From Thermodesulfobacteriota bacterium (GTDB lineage Bacteria; Desulfobacterota; DSM-4660; Desulfatiglandales; Desulfatiglandaceae): 64,000 nt of DNA. The translations under genes and the position numbers were made by a program. Positions 1 to 7,960 of the stretch are shown here, in pieces. Position 1 is the stretch's first letter. Each line of letters starts with the position of its first letter. Below the pieces are notes generated by a model. The model had not been told where the DNA came from, ran no database searches, and worked only from the letters and a program-made list of their open reading frames with translations. The stretch is from contig JANQDY010000149.1 in the NCBI GenBank assembly GCA_028278625.1, forward strand, positions 1 through 64,000, given 5' to 3'.

Positions 1-98
1 TCGGTGGACGGTTTAAATCGGAATCAGTGGACGGAATCAATCGGAATGGGTGGACGATTTAAATCGGAATGCCTGGACGGAATGGCCCGGAATACGCA
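1..98. repeat. Four 23-bp direct repeats, probable IS21-family terminus
   Basis: Four copies of a unit of about 23 bp run in tandem from the window edge; the shared GGAAT falls at 20-24, 43-47, 66-70 and 89-93, an exact period of 23. Each unit has the form TGGACG-N-AAATCGGAAT, with the last copies more diverged. Tandem binding repeats inside the terminal end are characteristic of IS21-family elements, and the array ends in ATACGCA, so the outer element edge is probably near 98. The transposase genes would lie left of the window. Confidence 0.6.
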
Positions 99-152
99 AG
101 AAAAATTGATTCTTCCTTGTCCATTGGGTCACAATCAAGATTCTTAGAGGAA

Positions 153-1265
153 ATGAGAGCACAACTAGGTTATCGAATTGAGCAATACGGTTACAAAGGT
201 TTAGCTTTGCGGTTTATCCATCCATTTTATGAAGAAGCATTTGCCAATATAGCCACTAAAGATCATATTGCTTCAGATGTAATTGCAAATACTATCAAAT
301 CAGTTTCTGAAGATAATTTAAGAGCTTGTGTTAATTCCATCCTAAACAATTTTCGCAAATATCCATCTTTATCATTAACTCTTATTGATAGCATATCTTA
401 CAAATTTAGAGAAGTCAATCTTACGGAAGAATCACAGATTGGACTGAAGTTTATCGCTTTATTTAATGAAGTAAGAGATCCTAGAATAATAGAATGTTTA
501 TATAAGCTTAGTGATCCTTTGGAATTAACATTGAAGATCAATAAAGAAGCTGATATCGTTTCAATTGGATATGCGTTAAGATATGCTTATAACTATAAAG
601 CCAAACTTGATCAAGAAAAATTGCGAACTACTAAGAAAATCAGTCTCTCGAAAAAGATCAATTGGCCTTTGCTTTTTGATAAGCTGAAGAATGAGACTGT
701 ATATTCAAAAATAATAACACCCCTTGAATGGGCTATTTTAATTAATAGTTATTATGTAAAAAAATTTATCGAAAGTTTTACTATAGAAGAAATTAAAATG
801 AGGTTCGAGTCTTTTGCGATTACAGACCAACATAGATTTTTGAAAATAGCAAGCGGATCCCTAAGGAACTTTTTATTAGATTCAGTCGGAAAACGTAGTT
901 TTTATAGAATGTCCAAGAAGGAGAGAAAAAATGCTTTATTTAATAAATCTCCAAACAACCAAGGTGTGGTAATAGATGACGGTGCTGCCAGTGCTATTAA
1001 GCACAAGAGTTATAGTCTGTTACCTGTAGGCATCAAATATACAGTAGGAGACTTCGAGAAAGATGAACTCGTCTCAATATTTAATGATAATGAAGATAAA
1101 ATTGCAGCAGGTGTTTCAAAATATTCAGCAGACGATATACAGCTAATTAGGGGACAGCATAGCAGAAATATAATCAAAATATTGGGATATAATTACGGTC
1201 CTGTTATAAAGGACAAAACTATTTCCTTTCCAATTGAGGAGAAATCTAACATCAGCTTTGGGTAG
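153..1265 (+). CDS. AT-rich orphan protein of unknown function next to IS end
   Basis: This 370-residue protein is not recognised. It is rich in Lys, Ile, Asn and Ser, has no signal peptide or membrane segment, and its base composition is far more AT-rich than the rest of the window, which points to recent acquisition. The frame is open from 69, but the first 28 codons would be translated from the IS terminal repeats; the ATG at 153 follows AGAGGA with good spacing and is preferred. An N-terminal truncation by the IS cannot be excluded. The C-terminal part contains a short basic helical stretch around QHSRNIIKILG. No function is proposed. Confidence 0.6.
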   Translation: MRAQLGYRIEQYGYKGLALRFIHPFYEEAFANIATKDHIASDVIANTIKSVSEDNLRACVNSILNNFRKYPSLSLTLIDSISYKFREVNLTEESQIGLKFIALFNEVRDPRIIECLYKLSDPLELTLKINKEADIVSIGYALRYAYNYKAKLDQEKLRTTKKISLSKKINWPLLFDKLKNETVYSKIITPLEWAILINSYYVKKFIESFTIEEIKMRFESFAITDQHRFLKIASGSLRNFLLDSVGKRSFYRMSKKERKNALFNKSPNNQGVVIDDGAASAIKHKSYSLLPVGIKYTVGDFEKDELVSIFNDNEDKIAAGVSKYSADDIQLIRGQHSRNIIKILGYNYGPVIKDKTISFPIEEKSNISFG

Positions 1266-1368
1266 AATGCTCATTACGCTGCGCTCATTGGCCAGCCTCT
1301 CAAGCTGGACTTTATCCAAGTCCACAAGCCGTCTAATATAAGTAGTACGCTTAAATTGCTCCAAAGAT

Positions 1369-1857
1369 CTACGCTCGGCAGTTTGCGGGTTTACAGCTTT
1401 TAGAAATAGTCTTTTTCAATTCACGGTAAGATATGACAAAAAAGCCGCCTCTTAGAATCCCCCGGAAGTCAAAAGGCTTTGTTTTTCCGTCCGGCGCACG
1501 CAATCGCATTGTTTCCTTAACCATCCCTTTTCTTTGAAGCATATCCTTGATGAATCTTCTGTAAGCGTCATGATCCGCGATGGCTTTTGTGTGGTCGGTG
1601 CGCATCACTTCAACGGGCCAACCCGTGGCCGAAATCCCGTCGGCACGGTCGGGTGCCGATAACATGACAAACCGCCCGTCTTCAGCGAAAACAATCTGAT
1701 TCCAGCCTTTGCCTTTCGGCCTATCTACCTCAAATGACATATGGCCGGCCGAGCGGTTTCCATTCGGGTGGCCGCGGCCGTCCGGCTGTCCATTCACTCG
1801 GCCGCCCGACGTTCCCCCTCCGACGGTGTTTTCCTTTTCTTGATATCCCCCGCCCAA
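1369..1857 (-). CDS. Hypothetical protein in phage regulatory region
   Basis: An unrecognised protein of up to 162 residues lies directly downstream of, and overlaps by 64 bases, the CI-like repressor on the same strand. The upstream frame opens with a TTG at 1857 and a Gly/Asn-rich low-complexity stretch; an internal ATG at 1740, which begins MSFEVDRPKG, may be the true start, giving 123 residues. The body mixes short beta-rich and basic segments ending in a Lys/Arg-rich tail. No membrane segment is visible. Position suggests co-transcription with the repressor, so it may be a lysogeny-associated accessory gene; this is inference only. Confidence 0.45.
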   Translation of the reverse strand: MGGGYQEKENTVGGGTSGGRVNGQPDGRGHPNGNRSAGHMSFEVDRPKGKGWNQIVFAEDGRFVMLSAPDRADGISATGWPVEVMRTDHTKAIADHDAYRRFIKDMLQRKGMVKETMRLRAPDGKTKPFDFRGILRGGFFVISYRELKKTISKSCKPANCRA

Positions 1858-2309
1858 TTCAGGATCATCTGTTCCAATTCCCGACGCTTGCCATCCTGGG
1901 CAAACATCAGGGCATATTTCAATTCGGGGTATTCATCAAATATCTTTTCAAGGTCCAGGGGAACCGAAACCGCCAGCGAGCGGCCGACACTGCCATTTGA
2001 TTCTAAATCCGACGTTTCGTTTTTGTGGCCTGTAGAGTCTTCCTGTTCTGCAACCCGATGATTTATTTCTTCATGTAGCCATTTAGAAACGCTATATCCT
2101 TCTTTGACGGCGAAGCCCCTCCAATTATCGGGAATATTACCGCTGGTAATCCATTTTGACAACGTTGACAATGGAATTCCAAAGAAACTCGATAATCGCG
2201 TTTTCCAGCCCCTCTTAATGGCTATGCCCTGCATTTCAGCGAGATTTTGCAGTGATTTTTCCACATTTTCACTCTTGATGTCTCTTTTTTTGTTGACATC
2301 GGATTCCAT
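1794..2309 (-). CDS. Phage CI-like repressor (N-terminal HTH type)
   Basis: A 171-residue regulator whose residues 35-80 match the bacteriophage CI repressor helix-turn-helix family: FFGIPLSTLSKWITSGNIP is followed by a segment ending in VSKWLHEE. The C-terminal half is acidic and charged and lacks an obvious LexA/S24 peptidase domain, so release may depend on an antirepressor rather than RecA autocleavage. It is divergent from the Cro-like gene at 2361, leaving only 51 bp between them, the classical lysogeny switch layout. Its start codon overlaps a perfect palindrome (2308-2322), suggesting self-regulation. Confidence 0.75.
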   Translation of the reverse strand: MESDVNKKRDIKSENVEKSLQNLAEMQGIAIKRGWKTRLSSFFGIPLSTLSKWITSGNIPDNWRGFAVKEGYSVSKWLHEEINHRVAEQEDSTGHKNETSDLESNGSVGRSLAVSVPLDLEKIFDEYPELKYALMFAQDGKRRELEQMILNWAGDIKKRKTPSEGERRAAE

Positions 2310-2322
2310 ATTACCGTAATAT
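2293..2322 (+). promoter_or_regulatory. Rightward promoter with overlapping repressor operator
   Basis: TTGACA at 2293-2298, 18 bases, then TAATAT at 2317-2322 forms a good sigma-70 promoter for the Cro-like gene. The palindrome ATATTACCGTAATAT (2308-2322, 7-bp arms around a central C) covers its -10 box and the repressor start codon. A second TTACCGTAA core occurs at 2847-2856. This arrangement fits operator control by the divergent repressor. Confidence 0.6.
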
Positions 2323-2360
2323 CCCCGTCATAAAGTCAAAAAACTATACAATAAACAAGC

Positions 2361-2666
2361 ATGGGCAACGCTATGAAGTTTTTCCGTAACAAATTGTCAA
2401 GAATTTTACAAGGGCCAAAAACTCGAAATCACAAGGCCTTCAGTGCGCTTTGCGATATCGGTTTCACGCCTCCCCAGGCCCGGCGCATGCTGATTGCCGG
2501 CAATAACATCCGTGTCAAGCGCCTGGCCCGGGGTGCCAAGGTGACCGCTCCGACCATTTATGCGGCCGCATATGGCAAACGCCACAACCCTGACGGCCAG
2601 GCGATCCTTTCAGATGCTCTGGGCATCCCCGTTAAGGAACTGTTCCCGGATGGAGGGGCCGTCTAA
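2361..2666 (+). CDS. Cro/Ner-like small DNA-binding protein
   Basis: This 101-residue basic protein has a predicted HTH in its second half: VKRLARGAKVTAPTIYAAAYG reads as a variant helix-turn-helix, and the ending LGIPVKELFPDGG resembles Ner/XRE-type phage regulators where the domain ends with a short VxELFP signature. It sits directly opposite the CI-like repressor and is first in the rightward transcript, so a Cro role is likely. No convincing ribosome binding site is seen before 2361; an in-frame ATG at 2373 is an alternative start. Confidence 0.6.
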   Translation: MGNAMKFFRNKLSRILQGPKTRNHKAFSALCDIGFTPPQARRMLIAGNNIRVKRLARGAKVTAPTIYAAAYGKRHNPDGQAILSDALGIPVKELFPDGGAV

Positions 2667-2846
2667 TGGCTGAAACCAACGACCGTGCCGTCGGATGATG
2701 AACAAGGTTTAGGCAGGCCGTCATTCACTTAAAGGAGGCATTGATTCTCAGACTGTAAAGACTTGAAAGCCGCACAGATGTGCATTTACCGCATGGAGCA
2801 CGGCCGTCCACAAGTCATAACGGCATGATGCAAAGTATCTTCGAAG

Positions 2847-2856
2847 TTACCGTAAT
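2847..2856. promoter_or_regulatory. Second TTACCGTAAT operator-like site
   Basis: TTACCGTAAT is repeated exactly from the operator at 2311-2320 and lies 53 bp upstream of the CII-like gene. It is the only second copy noticed by eye in this module, suggesting a second repressor or Cro binding site. Confidence 0.4.
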
Positions 2857-2908
2857 CTTAACAAGCCCTCGAAAGGAACGGGCATAAGAAAAGCGAGGTA
2901 ATCCTACT

Positions 2909-3340
2909 ATGCAACGCGTAATCGACCTCCTGGACATTGCGGCAAAAAACTATCCGGTAAAGGCTTTGGCCCCTGAAATCGGCAAAGCCGAAAGCACCCT
3001 TCGGAACGAACTGACCCAGCAGGACGGCTATAAGCTGGGCCTATTGACCGCTTACCAAATACTCAAAACCACCAAAGACTACCGTGCCCTTGACCGACTG
3101 GAAAGGCTTCTCGGCCGCGTGGCATTTCCCCTTCCCACCGCCTCACCCGATGACATGCCGGGCCTGATGGCATTGGTAGGCCGCCTGTCAAAGGAATTCG
3201 GTGAACATATGCAGGAGATCGCGGAAGCCATGAAAGACGGCAAGATCGACAAAGGGGAGGCCCGCAAATGCCACAAGGAACTCCTGGAGATGATGGCCGT
3301 TGCGGCGCAATTGAAAGCCTATCTGGAGCAACTGCTTTGA
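2909..3340 (+). CDS. Phage regulatory CII-like protein (CP76 type)
   Basis: A 143-residue protein resembling the P2/186-type CII regulatory family (CP76): an N-terminal segment with KALAPEIGKAESTLRNEL reads as the HTH, followed by QDGYKLGLLTAYQILKTT and a helical C-terminus with MQEIAEAMKDGKIDKGEA. A good site, AGCGAGG, precedes the ATG. In phage 186 CII activates establishment of lysogeny; the same role is inferred from position downstream of the Cro-like gene and an operator-like site. It is followed after 21 bp by another small phage-type gene. Confidence 0.65.
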   Translation: MQRVIDLLDIAAKNYPVKALAPEIGKAESTLRNELTQQDGYKLGLLTAYQILKTTKDYRALDRLERLLGRVAFPLPTASPDDMPGLMALVGRLSKEFGEHMQEIAEAMKDGKIDKGEARKCHKELLEMMAVAAQLKAYLEQLL

Positions 3341-3361
3341 ACCAAAGAAAGGAGGCCTCCA

Positions 3362-3604
3362 ATGCCCCATTGCGCGCTTTCAGACATCAGGAATGAAATT
3401 CGTCCCGAATTTCGCTTATGGGCGGCGGTACTGCTAAAGGCCGTGAAGGATGCCATGGGCGTCAACAACCCGAGACCCCATGTCGTTAGGTCCGCCAGAA
3501 AATGGCTGCAATCGGGAGATGCGGATTGGATATGGAAGCTTCTGGGTTTTGATATGGCCAAGGTGGAGAAGGTGATCAGGGAACGGATCTGCAATGTGGA
3601 ATGA
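3362..3604 (+). CDS. Small phage-type hypothetical protein
   Basis: An 80-residue protein with a strong ribosome binding site (AAAGGAGG, 8 bases before the ATG). It is Trp-rich (WAAVLL, RKWLQSGDADWIW) and ends in a basic amphipathic helix. No family is recognised. Tight placement after the CII-like gene suggests one transcript and an accessory or replication-associated role typical of small genes in lysogeny modules; function unknown. A gap of about 200 bp containing no supported gene separates it from the next coding region. Confidence 0.55.
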   Translation: MPHCALSDIRNEIRPEFRLWAAVLLKAVKDAMGVNNPRPHVVRSARKWLQSGDADWIWKLLGFDMAKVEKVIRERICNVE

Positions 3605-3807
3605 CAATGGAATTGGGAAGTCGTTGGGCGCTTGTTCTTTCGGCCGCTTTTTTTCTTCCCCCGCGCCCCATTAACCTTCTTTCCGGCCAACATCCAAAAC
3701 GCGCCCTGCCTCCCATAAAGCCGCGGGTCCTTCCTAGGACTTGCTTTTATACGGCGCTGAGAGGCTCGATACTCGCGCATTTTTGAGATTTGAAATGGAA
3801 TGGAAAA

Positions 3808-4029
3808 ATGGAAAAATCAAAATTACCGGATCAATCACCGTACAGTCTCAGCATAGCTGGGGCTAGTGAGCACTTTGGGTTGGCGGCGAAAACATTCTAT
3901 AAATGGATTCATCAGGGCCGGCTGCACAGAGGGATCCACTACCTGAAGGTCGGAAGGAAGCCGGTCATAATTCGAGAAGCCTTTATCGAATTCATGAAAC
4001 AGGAGGATGGCAGTGCCTGTCAGAACTAA
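3808..4029 (+). CDS. Excisionase-like helix-turn-helix protein
   Basis: A 73-residue protein with a winged HTH of the MerR/HTH_17 type: SIAGASEHFGLAAKTFYKWIHQGRL followed by KVGRKPVIIREAFIEFM, the pattern of excisionases and AlpA-like regulators. The frame is open from a TTG at 3790, but the ATG at 3808 gives the conventional N-terminus. Its 3' end overlaps the start of the integrase, so the two are translationally coupled, the usual xis-int arrangement. It would be the directionality factor for the recombinase. Confidence 0.65.
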   Translation: MEKSKLPDQSPYSLSIAGASEHFGLAAKTFYKWIHQGRLHRGIHYLKVGRKPVIIREAFIEFMKQEDGSACQN

Positions 4030-5155
4030 CCGCCACGGACGCCTTATCATCGATTTTTCATTTGTCGGGCCGAAGGGCGAGACCATTCGGTGCCGGGAAA
4101 GCACCGGGCTGAAAGACAATAGGAAGAATCGTAAAATTGCAAAGGCGAAGGACAAAGCGATTCAGTATGAACTGAAGCTGGGCAAATTCGATTATCTTCA
4201 TTTCTTTCCAAACGGCGCCAAGGCGAAGCTTTTCAAGAAACCGGCCGTGCCCATATTGAATGATTGGTGGGATATTTGGATCGGTGAAAAAACCTTGCGG
4301 TGGAACACTGAAAAGGGTTGGAACTCATCATACAGAGTGCACATCCAACCGCATTTCGGTTATACGCCCATCGACAGCATCACGGATCACCAAATCCTGA
4401 TATTCAGAAAGCGGCTGCTGAGAAAGGGCCTGAAGGCTTCCACCATCAACGACAAAATCATCAAACCGCTCTGCATGTATTTGCTGCGGGCCTACGATTC
4501 AGGAATCATATCCGGATACGCGTGCAAGAATATTCGACGCCTCACCGAGGAACCGGTCGATATCAACCCGTTCACCTTCGAGGAATTGAACCACTTCCTT
4601 GAAACGCTCAGAACGAAAGCGCCGGAATATTATAATTTGTTCTATATTTGGTCCAGAACGGGAGTCCGGCCGGGAGAGATATATGCCTTGAGGTGGGAGC
4701 ACGTCGACTATTTCAATTCAAAACTTCTGATCCGAAAGACCCGCCTCTCTTCACGACATGACGGCCCCCCGAAAACACCCAGGTCTTCAAGGGATATCGA
4801 TTTGAGTTCCGAAACCATTGGAGCCTTTAAACGGCAAGAGTCAAAGACGGGCCTCGCCGGCGGTTATGTTTTCCTGACCAGGGCCGGGCGCCCTTTTTCG
4901 GATGCCTTTATGAGAAAGAAATTTCGGTACCTGCTTCGTTTGTCCGGGCTTCCATATCGCCCGCCGAAACAGATGCGCCATACGTTCGCGACTCTGGCGC
5001 TGGCGGCCGGAGAAAACATAAGCTGGGTGTCGAAAACACTGGGTCACGCCAGTGAAGATACCACCTGGAAACGGTACAACAGATTCATTCCGAATCTGAC
5101 GAGAGATGACGGATCGGCATTGGAATCGAGGCTGGGCAACGGTTGCCCAAAATGA
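4013..5155 (+). CDS. int: Tyrosine recombinase (site-specific integrase)
   Basis: Catalyses integration and excision. Residues 1-75 resemble the Arm_DNA-bind_2/DUF3596-type arm domain (IDFSFVGPKGETIRCRESTG... FDYLHFFPNGAKA), then a SAM-like core-binding domain, then the catalytic domain with the first Arg in RTGVRPGEIYALRW, QMRHTFATLAL, the LGHASEDTTWKRY box and the Tyr nucleophile in KRYNRF. The usual His two residues before the second Arg-containing box is Lys, as in relatives of this subgroup. An ATG at 4007 abuts AGGAGG with no spacing, so the GTG at 4013, six bases downstream of it, is the likely start. It lies 72 bp from tRNA-Glu. Confidence 0.92.
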   Translation: MPVRTNRHGRLIIDFSFVGPKGETIRCRESTGLKDNRKNRKIAKAKDKAIQYELKLGKFDYLHFFPNGAKAKLFKKPAVPILNDWWDIWIGEKTLRWNTEKGWNSSYRVHIQPHFGYTPIDSITDHQILIFRKRLLRKGLKASTINDKIIKPLCMYLLRAYDSGIISGYACKNIRRLTEEPVDINPFTFEELNHFLETLRTKAPEYYNLFYIWSRTGVRPGEIYALRWEHVDYFNSKLLIRKTRLSSRHDGPPKTPRSSRDIDLSSETIGAFKRQESKTGLAGGYVFLTRAGRPFSDAFMRKKFRYLLRLSGLPYRPPKQMRHTFATLALAAGENISWVSKTLGHASEDTTWKRYNRFIPNLTRDDGSALESRLGNGCPK

Positions 5156-5227
5156 AGTAAAAAAGGGGGAAAGGAGGTAAAAGGCTGATTGACGAAATGC
5201 TGAAAAATCAGGTAGTTAGGGGTTGTC

Positions 5228-5303
5228 TGGTAGTCCCAACGGGAATCGAACCCGTGTCTCCGGCGTGAGAGGCCGGTATCCTGAACCGCTAGACGATGGG
5301 ACC
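5228..5303 (-). tRNA. tRNA-Glu (CTC), probable integration target
   Basis: The minus strand folds as a complete 76-nt tRNA: 7-bp acceptor stem (one G-U pair at the end), anticodon stem CCGGC/GCCGG with loop CTCTCAC giving anticodon CUC, T arm with TTCGATT, and encoded CCA at 5228-5230. Its 3' end faces the integrase gene, so this end of the gene is the expected attachment core for the element to the left. Confidence 0.95.
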
Positions 5304-5763
5304 GTTGGTGGCTGGGAGCCACACAAAAAATATATATACCATTTTTCCCCATCAATGCCAAGCAAAAAATATTGCATGCTTGTTCCTTCTGGCTGACGGA
5401 AATCTTGCCACAACCAGGACCCGACAAACCTGTCCGGATATGATTGCAGGTTTTCCGGCGAAACAGGTGAGGGCAAAAACCAGGGGAGCCAAATTAACAG
5501 GCGATTTTTTCTTTACAAAAAGTACCACATTGTGGTATCCCAGTTTGGAAATTCACCGGCGCCCGTTTTCTTTGGCGTCCCGGCCCAATTTGAACGGGTG
5601 GCAGAAGTGGTATTTATGGCACTTTTTTATGACAAGAGAAGGGTTTTTCCTGTTTCAGGCGCGGGAGTCGTTTGCCTATGGATAATGCCCGGGCCCCTTG
5701 AGGGCTTTGCGCATGGATTTTCCGTAGAAGAACTTTTTTTCCCAAATCGCAACAGGAGGCACT
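5304..5763. other. Intergenic region without a supported gene
   Basis: Between tRNA-Glu and the homocysteine pair no coding region has a ribosome binding site or recognisable protein. The notable element is the palindrome at 5523-5537; an AGGAGG at 5754-5759 belongs to the following gene. Confidence 0.5.
5523..5537. promoter_or_regulatory. Palindrome TACCACA-T-TGTGGTA, possible operator
   Basis: Seven-base arms flank a single T. The same 15-bp core, with A at the centre, lies at the middle of the long palindrome at 9170-9216. Both are upstream of sulfur-transfer genes. It sits just downstream of a TTTACA that could be a -35 box, so a repressor site is plausible. Confidence 0.4.
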
Positions 5764-5814
5764 CTTAAGACCAGAACCATTGAAGAAATAAACGACAAAA
5801 TTCGTTCGGGATCC

Positions 5815-6957
5815 GTGGTGGTCTTTACCGCGGAGGAAGTCCTGGACGTAGTTGCCAGGAAAGGAATCAAAAAGGCGGCCAGGGAGGTGGATGTGGTCAC
5901 CACCGGGACGTTCAGTCCCATGTGTTCATCCGGCGCGTTTTTGAACATCAAACAGGGCAGGGAGAAAATGAAGCTCGGTGGTGGCTGGGTCACCTTAAAC
6001 GGAGTCACGGCCTATGCGGGGCTGGCCGCCGCGGATATCTATGTGGGAGCCACGGCACTGCCCGATAGAGATCCTCGCAACAACAACGGGCGCCCCGGAA
6101 GGTTCCGTTACGGGGGCGCCCATGTGATCGAAGACCTGGTTTCGGGAAAAGAGATCATGGTCAGGGGCGGCGCCTACGGCACGGACTGCTATCCCAAAAT
6201 GAGAGAGGAGAAACCGGTCGGTCTCGAGGACATGAATGAGGCGGTCCTCTTTAACCCGCGAAACTGCTATCAAAACTACAATGTGGCCGTAAACCTTTCT
6301 GACAAGACCATCTATACCTATATGGGCAAGCTGAAGCCCCGCTTGGGAAACGCCAACTACTGCAGCGCCGGTCAGCTTTCCCCCCTCTTAAATGATCCCC
6401 TCTATCGGACCATCGGGATTGGCACCCGGGTCCTTTTGGGCGGTGCCCAGGGATATGTTGCCTGGAACGGAACCCAGCACAACCCAAACGTACCCCGCCT
6501 GGAGAACCACACGCCCAGATCGGGTGCGGGAACCCTGGCCCTGGTTGGGGATATGAAGGAGATGGCGCCCCAATGGCTTCGTGCGGTCTCCTTCACCGGG
6601 TATGGGGTGAGCCTGAGTGTGGCCGTAGGGGTCCCGATTCCCATCCTGGACGAAGAGATGATGGCATTCGTGTCGGTCACCGACGAGAACCTGAAAGCCC
6701 CGGTGGTGGACTACAGCGCCTACTATCCCAAAGGCGAAGGGGAGGCCAAACTGGGGGAGGTCACCTACGCCGAACTCAAGAGCGGGTCCATACAGATGAA
6801 CGGCAAGAATGTGCCCACCGGCTGTTTCTCCAGCTACACAAAGGCACGGGAGGTGGCGGGCCTCCTGAAACAGGACATTCAAAAAAAGAGGTTCTTTCTG
6901 AGCCGGGCCGTATCCCCCTTGCCGGGACCCGCTGCTGAAAAGGAGGGCGCGTCATGA
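5815..6957 (+). CDS. Homocysteine biosynthesis protein (HcyBio/DUF39, aspartate-semialdehyde sulfurtransferase)
   Basis: Member of the HcyBio family, which in methanogens and some anaerobes forms homocysteine from aspartate semialdehyde and a sulfide source. Diagnostic segments are EVDVVTTGTFSPMCSSGAFLN near the N-terminus, GGAQGYVAWNGTQHNP in the middle and GCFSSYTKAREVA near the end; the Cys in MCSSG is the presumed sulfur-carrying residue. The GTG at 5815 is the only standard start, but the frame is open from 5728 and family-like sequence TIEEINDKIRSGS precedes it, behind an AGGAGG at 5754-5759. The true start is therefore probably near 5764 and nonstandard. It overlaps the next gene by four bases. 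Confidence 0.85.
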   Translation: MVVFTAEEVLDVVARKGIKKAAREVDVVTTGTFSPMCSSGAFLNIKQGREKMKLGGGWVTLNGVTAYAGLAAADIYVGATALPDRDPRNNNGRPGRFRYGGAHVIEDLVSGKEIMVRGGAYGTDCYPKMREEKPVGLEDMNEAVLFNPRNCYQNYNVAVNLSDKTIYTYMGKLKPRLGNANYCSAGQLSPLLNDPLYRTIGIGTRVLLGGAQGYVAWNGTQHNPNVPRLENHTPRSGAGTLALVGDMKEMAPQWLRAVSFTGYGVSLSVAVGVPIPILDEEMMAFVSVTDENLKAPVVDYSAYYPKGEGEAKLGEVTYAELKSGSIQMNGKNVPTGCFSSYTKAREVAGLLKQDIQKKRFFLSRAVSPLPGPAAEKEGAS

Positions 6958-7376
6958 ACGAGACAGGGAAAAAGACAAGAGTCGTCCTCTCATTTCCGCC
7001 GGCCGAGGTGGAGGAGCCGATCACCTACCATCTGATTCGGGATTGCGGACTCATGGTGAATATCCTTCGCGCCACCATCGACCCCGGCAAAGAGGGCCGG
7101 ATGGTGGTGGACTTGAGCGGCGTGGAGCGGGACCTTACCCGAGGCTTTGACTATCTTGAAACCGCCGGGGTGAAGGTGGAACCCCTGGCGGAAGAAATGG
7201 AGCACAATAAGGACAGCTGCGTCGGTTGTACGGCCTGCGTTCCCATCTGCCCTACCGGGTCCCTTCGCGTGGACCGGGAAAGCTGGGAGGTTTCCTACGA
7301 GCCGGACAAGTGTGTGGTCTGTCTCTCTTGTGTAGACGCTTGCCCTTACAGGGCCATGGCGGTCCACCTGGACTGA
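6954..7376 (+). CDS. NIL-domain ferredoxin partner of HcyBio
   Basis: A 140-residue protein with an N-terminal NIL domain (about residues 8-80, YHLIRDCGLMVNILRATI) and a C-terminal two-cluster ferredoxin domain: CVGCTACVPICP and CVVCLSCVDACP. In methanogens the DUF39 and NIL/ferredoxin proteins are encoded together and both are needed for homocysteine synthesis from sulfide; the ferredoxin probably supplies electrons for persulfide reduction. ATGA overlap with the upstream stop indicates translational coupling. Cytoplasmic. Confidence 0.88.
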   Translation: MNETGKKTRVVLSFPPAEVEEPITYHLIRDCGLMVNILRATIDPGKEGRMVVDLSGVERDLTRGFDYLETAGVKVEPLAEEMEHNKDSCVGCTACVPICPTGSLRVDRESWEVSYEPDKCVVCLSCVDACPYRAMAVHLD

Positions 7377-7449
7377 AAGCACCCGGGTCTTTTCCGCTGG
7401 ACGCATCGTGGGACAGCTGTTTTCCCGGCGGTTTTTGTGGGAGAGGACA

Positions 7450-7830
7450 TTGAACAACGAGGAATTCAAAAATATCCGCAGACGTCTCAACAAAACGCAA
7501 AAGCAGATGGCCCAACTGCTTGGAACTTCCGTCAAGACCGTTCACAGCTACGAACAGGGGTGGCGAACCATTCCGGTCCATGCGGAGCGGCAAGCCTATT
7601 TCCTGCTTTCAAGGGTCCGGGACACTTCCGCCGGAAAAGATCCCTGCTGGATCAGGAAGAAATGCCCCTTTGAACGGAAGACCCGGTGTCCTGCCTGGGA
7701 GTTTCAGGTAGGGGACATCTGCTGGTTCATCAACGGGACCATTTGTGAAGGGACGGTCCAAAAGGATTGGCGAGAGAAGATCAGAATCTGCAAGTCCTGC
7801 GAGATGGTTCGTTCCTGGCTGCAGGAGTGA
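7450..7830 (+). CDS. XRE-family regulator with two-CW cysteine domain
   Basis: A 126-residue protein. Residues 3-55 form an XRE helix-turn-helix (RLNKTQKQMAQLLGTSVKTVHSYEQG). The C-terminus has the two-CW pattern: CWIRKKCPFERKTRCPAW, then GDICWFINGTICEG and a final CKSCEM. The Cys-rich half may bind a metal or Fe-S cluster and make DNA binding redox or sulfide responsive; this is inference. The start is a TTG at 7450 behind GAGAGGA; an upstream ATG at 7408 has no site and would add an unrelated stretch. It is likely the local regulator of the homocysteine genes. Confidence 0.75.
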   Translation: MNNEEFKNIRRRLNKTQKQMAQLLGTSVKTVHSYEQGWRTIPVHAERQAYFLLSRVRDTSAGKDPCWIRKKCPFERKTRCPAWEFQVGDICWFINGTICEGTVQKDWREKIRICKSCEMVRSWLQE

Positions 7831-7960
7831 GCGAGGGGGGACTCATGTATGGAGGACGAGCCTCCGGATAACGAGGGTATTGCTCAAGGTCCCCGAGTTG
7901 GTCTGCATGGGGAATGAGAAAAAAGACCAAGAAAAGACAAGCGGTTGTTTTTCCAAAACC

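Noticed and set aside
1..98. CRISPR array at the left edge
   Set aside because: The 23-bp units are contiguous with no spacers, so this is a tandem binding-site array, not a CRISPR.
1143..1364. 73-codon minus-strand frame at the end of the orphan gene
   Set aside because: It overlaps the orphan gene almost entirely antisense and lacks independent support.
3601..3786. 61-codon plus-strand frame in the phage module
   Set aside because: It directly overlaps the stop of the preceding gene without a ribosome site and gives a Pro/Arg-rich product.
5296..5768. Two plus-strand frames between tRNA-Glu and the homocysteine gene
   Set aside because: One starts inside the tRNA, neither has a ribosome site, and no family is recognisable.
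6388..7024. Long open frames on the minus strand opposite the homocysteine enzyme
   Set aside because: They run antisense to a confidently identified gene, have no ribosome sites and give low-complexity Gly/Arg/His-rich proteins typical of shadow frames in GC-rich DNA.
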